Shown: positions 5,135 through 8,030 of the stretch, piece after piece
Layout of the letters: every line of letters starts with the position of its first letter
Position numbering within the stretch: the first letter of the stretch is position 1
DNA from: a bacterium
GTDB lineage: Bacteria > Verrucomicrobiota > Verrucomicrobiia > Chthoniobacterales > Terrimicrobiaceae
Assembly (NCBI GenBank): GCA_009920585.1
Contig: RFZT01000104.1
Location: forward strand, 1-8,030
Direction of reading: 5' to 3'
Length of the DNA stretch: 8,030 bases
Translations under genes and position numbers: made by a program
The notes under the pieces: generated by a model
Seen by the model: the letters and a program-made list of their open reading frames with translations, nothing else
The model's database searches: none
What the model was told of the DNA's origin: nothing

Positions 5135-7815
5135 GCGTGGGGGATCGAGAAATGCTCGACCTGTTTTTTCAGGAATCAAGCGAGCACTTACAGACATTGG
5201 AGAGCGATCTTATTGCCTTGGAGGCCAGCCCAGAGGACACATCGCGACTGAATAGTATTTTTCGTGCTGTGCACAGCATCAAGGGTGCTGCTGGATTCTT
5301 TGGTTTCGCACCCATCGTCGGATTGGCCCACGTCATGGAGAGCGTGATGTCGCTATTGAGAGACGGAAGCATGCAGGTGGATGCTGCGATCGTCAGTCTC
5401 CTCATTTCGACTACGGATAAACTCAACGTCATGCTGGCCGATCCAGATCGTGCCGGCGAGGTCGCTTGTGCGAATGAAACTAACGGATTGAAGTCACTGA
5501 TCTCGGGTGAGAATCCTGCGAAATCCGCCCAACCCGAAGTTAAATCCAATAACCCTCCTGAGCCTATCGATTTTGATGTTCAAGGAATATTGTCTTCTTT
5601 TGAGATTCGTGAACAGGACCTGATTCCAGCTCTCAAGCATGGTCGGAATTTTTATGTGATTCAATTTGCTGTTTCTGCTGATCTCGAATCGCAGCAGCAA
5701 AATCTTGGAACTTATTTCCGTGAGTTTGAATCCTTAGGGCAGATCATTGATATTCGAACATCCGTTCCTGAAGGCACAAGGATTTCCAATTGCTTTGATG
5801 TTGACCCGCAAGTCATGATTTTTTTCGCGACGGCTCTGGATGCTCTTCTTTTAAGCGATGCCTTGAAGCTGGATGAGAGTCGCTTCCAGGTTATTTCAGC
5901 TGAGGCTCTCGGCAGTTGGGTGAAAAAGAAACCTGTTGCAGGCAATTTGCCGCAGTCACCTTTTCCGGTTGAATTACCTGATGTGGCTTTTGAATTAGCT
6001 GGTCAGCAAGACGCAGCGGCGCTCGTTTCACTCAAGCCTTCATCGATCACGGTCAAAAGTGAGGAAACTCCATCAGAAGCGATCGATCCCAAGCCAATTC
6101 CTAATACTCGCCGCAAAGCGGAGGAAACGATCCGCATCAATGTGGGACTACTTGACACGCTTATGAATCTGGCTGGAGAAATGGTTCTTGGCCGCAACCG
6201 ACTTATGCGATTAGCCGTTCGGGCTGATGAGAACGAAGGCGTTGAAGGGCTTCAATCGATCGTTCAGGAAATCAGCTCGGTCACATCCAGCTTGCAGGAT
6301 ACGATTATGCGAGCCCGTCTCCAGCCGGTCGGAAATCTTTTTGGCAAGTTCACCCGCATCGTTCGTGATCTGAGTCACAAGCTGGATAAAGAAATTCAGT
6401 TGGAAATCTTTGGTGATGATGTGGAGCTTGATCGCACTCTTCTCGAAGGTCTCTCGGATCCGCTCACGCACCTTGTTCGCAATAGCGTCGATCACGGTAT
6501 TGAGATGCCAGCGGTTCGCGTAGCTGCAGGTAAATCGTCATGTGGACTGATACGTCTTTCTGCAGCGCACTTGGCTGGCCGTGTTCAAATCGAGGTTCTC
6601 GATGATGGAGGTGGCATGGATCCCCAAAAGCTCAAAACGAAGGCGATTGAAAAAGGTATCATTACACCCGAACAGGCGAGCCGCATGTCGGATGAGGATG
6701 CTCTACAACTCATCTTTGCGGCTGGATTTTCCACAGCTGCGGCGCTGAGTGATATTTCTGGTCGTGGCGTCGGAATGGACGTCGTGAAAACCAACATCGA
6801 AAAACTCGGTGGCCATGTCGAAATCGATTCCCGCAAGGGAGCAGGTACGCGTATTATCATCCGTCTCCCGCTCACGTTGGCAATTGTTCCGGCTTTGATT
6901 GTGGGTTGCCAGGGGACGCGTTATGCGATTCCGCAGATCAACGTAGAGGAGGTGGTCCATCCAGGTGGAGAATTTCCTCTTGAGATTCTCGGTGGCGCAC
7001 AAGTTTTGCGGCTTCGTGGTGAACTTAAACCGATTATTAATTTGGCTTCGATTCTCGGATTGCCTGAAAACACAGATCCTAGTCGCTCGCGGTTCGTCAT
7101 TATTCTTCAACTAGATCACTTGGTCTATGGGTTGCTTGTCGATGAGATCGTCAGTACCGAGGAAATTGTAGTCAAACCTCTCGGTCGCCATATTCGCACA
7201 GTGCCATTTTATTCCGGCGCCACATTGTTAGGGCAAGGCGAAATCGCTCTCATTCTTGATCCTACCGCATTGGCTCAAGGTCGCATTTCTGTTACCCAAA
7301 ATACGCTCAATGCGGCAAAAACATCTCTCCCGAATGCCGGAGAGACTAGCGACGAGCGGGCTCTCGTTTTTCAGGATGGCGAAGGCGAAGTTTTTGCCAT
7401 TCCCCTCAAGAGCGTTATGCGCGTGGAGCATGTTCAAACCAAAGATATCGAGCGGATCGGCAGCATGGATTGCCTGCGAAAAGATCACGCCAAGACCCTG
7501 CGCCTTGTTCGACTTGGAAACGTACTTCCGCTACCGACACCTCCGCCTCTTGGGCAGGAAATGTTCGTCATCGTTCCTCGACCTCCCTATGACCAAATCG
7601 GCATCGTAGCCGGTCGAATTGTGGATTCCGTGGACTTCTCGAATCACGTCATTGACGCCAAAACATTTGCCGCCAAGGGAGTTCTTGGAACAGTGCAGTT
7701 ATTGGGTCGCCTCACTCTTGTCATCGACTGCGAATCACTCGTTTCTATTTTGAACGATCAAGCCAATCCCTCCGAAGTCTTTGCTGACGCCCAGTTTCTT
7801 TTAACTCAACCCTAA
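5131..7815 (+). CDS. cheA: CheA histidine kinase with two C-terminal CheW-like domains
   Basis: CheA is the kinase of the chemoreceptor array: it autophosphorylates on a histidine and passes phosphate to receiver domains. The 894-residue product shows, in order: an HPt domain (about 5-105) with phospho-site His48 in AVHSIKGAAGFFGF; a middle region (about 145-265) that resembles a regulator-binding P2 domain; a linker; the P3 dimerisation helices (334 to about 405, NLAGEMVLGRNRL); the HATPase domain with N-box LVRNSVDHGIE (Asn451), G1 DDGGGMD (491-497) and G2 GRGVGMD (544-550); a first CheW-like domain (about 579-715); and a second CheW-like domain (about 744-885). All kinase motifs are intact. 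ATG at 5131 is chosen because it forms ATGA with the stop of the STAS gene; the frame is open further upstream, but that part overlaps the STAS gene. No C-terminal receiver is fused. The doubled CheW-like end is the unusual part. Confidence 0.95.
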   Translation: MSVGDREMLDLFFQESSEHLQTLESDLIALEASPEDTSRLNSIFRAVHSIKGAAGFFGFAPIVGLAHVMESVMSLLRDGSMQVDAAIVSLLISTTDKLNVMLADPDRAGEVACANETNGLKSLISGENPAKSAQPEVKSNNPPEPIDFDVQGILSSFEIREQDLIPALKHGRNFYVIQFAVSADLESQQQNLGTYFREFESLGQIIDIRTSVPEGTRISNCFDVDPQVMIFFATALDALLLSDALKLDESRFQVISAEALGSWVKKKPVAGNLPQSPFPVELPDVAFELAGQQDAAALVSLKPSSITVKSEETPSEAIDPKPIPNTRRKAEETIRINVGLLDTLMNLAGEMVLGRNRLMRLAVRADENEGVEGLQSIVQEISSVTSSLQDTIMRARLQPVGNLFGKFTRIVRDLSHKLDKEIQLEIFGDDVELDRTLLEGLSDPLTHLVRNSVDHGIEMPAVRVAAGKSSCGLIRLSAAHLAGRVQIEVLDDGGGMDPQKLKTKAIEKGIITPEQASRMSDEDALQLIFAAGFSTAAALSDISGRGVGMDVVKTNIEKLGGHVEIDSRKGAGTRIIIRLPLTLAIVPALIVGCQGTRYAIPQINVEEVVHPGGEFPLEILGGAQVLRLRGELKPIINLASILGLPENTDPSRSRFVIILQLDHLVYGLLVDEIVSTEEIVVKPLGRHIRTVPFYSGATLLGQGEIALILDPTALAQGRISVTQNTLNAAKTSLPNAGETSDERALVFQDGEGEVFAIPLKSVMRVEHVQTKDIERIGSMDCLRKDHAKTLRLVRLGNVLPLPTPPPLGQEMFVIVPRPPYDQIGIVAGRIVDSVDFSNHVIDAKTFAAKGVLGTVQLLGRLTLVIDCESLVSILNDQANPSEVFADAQFLLTQP

Positions 7816-7874
7816 TGAGCCATTTTAATCGCCCTGCATTATCAATTCCATACACACCAAACCATGAAAATTAA
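7815..7874 (+). CDS. Possible 19-codon coupled mini-ORF between cheA and the MCP gene
   Basis: The cheA stop and an ATG overlap as TAATG (7813-7817), the same junction type as between cheW and STAS. This ATG opens 19 codons (MSHFNRPALS at the start) and ends with TAA at 7872-7874, 11 nt inside the MCP gene. Ribosomes leaving cheA could translate it and then re-initiate at the MCP start, which has no Shine-Dalgarno sequence. The peptide has no recognisable motif, so this may be chance. Confidence 0.2.
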   Translation: MSHFNRPALSIPYTPNHEN

Positions 7875-8030
7875 CCTCTCCACCCGTCTCATCATCAGCA
7901 CGGCCATAAGCGGACTTATTCCCTTAATTGCACTGGCTCTCTACGGACTGAATTCCGCAGACAAAATTGCAAAAAACGCGCAGAAGGAACTTCTTTCGAT
8001 TTCCGAATTTGCTATCGAATCCATCGAGCG
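7864..8030 (+). CDS. Methyl-accepting chemotaxis protein, N-terminal part (runs off right edge)
   Basis: ATG at 7864 opens a frame of 55 codons that continues past the window. The product starts with a short basic and polar head (MKINLSTR), followed by one hydrophobic segment (about 9-28, LIISTAISGLIPLIALAL) and then a polar, helical stretch with NAQKELLSISEFAIESI. This is the usual start of a transmembrane chemoreceptor: cytoplasmic N-terminus, first membrane helix, then the periplasmic ligand-binding domain. Its place 48 bp after cheA in the same direction supports the call. The signalling domain that would prove it is outside the window, so a membrane sensor kinase of similar N-terminal layout remains possible. 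The leader before the ATG is rich in C and A with no Shine-Dalgarno sequence. Confidence 0.75.
   Translation, partial: MKINLSTRLIISTAISGLIPLIALALYGLNSADKIAKNAQKELLSISEFAIESIE

Noticed and set aside
6703..7110. Minus-strand open frames inside cheA (for example 6703-7110 and 5169-5549)
   Set aside because: They are antisense to well-conserved CheA domains and have no recognisable product.

Overview
The window looks like a piece of the chromosome of a flagellated or gliding Gram-negative bacterium of moderate GC content. The lineage is probably Verrucomicrobiota, perhaps Opitutae-like. I infer this from general protein character and from the near absence of Shine-Dalgarno sequences; no rRNA or other marker confirms it. 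There are no tRNAs, rRNAs, insertion sequences, CRISPR repeats or phage genes.

Left third (1-2443, minus strand). Reading leftward there are three housekeeping genes: an ammonium transporter (amt, 1081-2364, probably with a longer N-terminus than its nearest usable start codon allows), a YugP-type membrane zinc metallopeptidase (296-988), and the first 79 codons of recF (239 to the window edge). They are co-directional with gaps of 92 and 56 bp and may share transcripts. No convincing intrinsic terminator separates them.

Divergent intergenic region (2444-2996). This holds a candidate sigma-70 promoter for amt on the minus strand (TTGACA, 19 nt, TACAAT) and a candidate sigma-28 (FliA/SigD-type) promoter on the plus strand (TCAA, 15 nt, GCCGATAA). 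The sigma-28 class would suit the chemotaxis operon downstream. A 43-codon ORF on the minus strand is possible but unsupported.

Right two thirds (2997-8030, plus strand). This is a chemosensory operon: a receiver-receiver-STAS protein, cheW, a small stand-alone STAS protein, a cheA with two CheW-like domains, and the start of a methyl-accepting chemotaxis protein (MCP). Junctions are tight: TAATG between cheW and STAS, ATGA between STAS and cheA. In a working version the MCP senses a ligand, CheW couples it to CheA, CheA autophosphorylates on His48, and a receiver takes the phosphate. The only receiver domains in view are in the first gene. Its first receiver is broken by what looks like a deletion of about 28 or 31 bp that also shifts the frame. 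Its second receiver has Ser where the phospho-accepting Asp should be. Both STAS domains lack the usual Ser phosphosite.

The main points of interest are the STAS-containing chemosensory module, the damaged first receiver, the doubled CheW-like domain in CheA, and the sigma-28-like promoter. Two apparent frame disruptions in 8 kb (amt 5' end and the receiver gene) also raise the question of sequence or assembly error.
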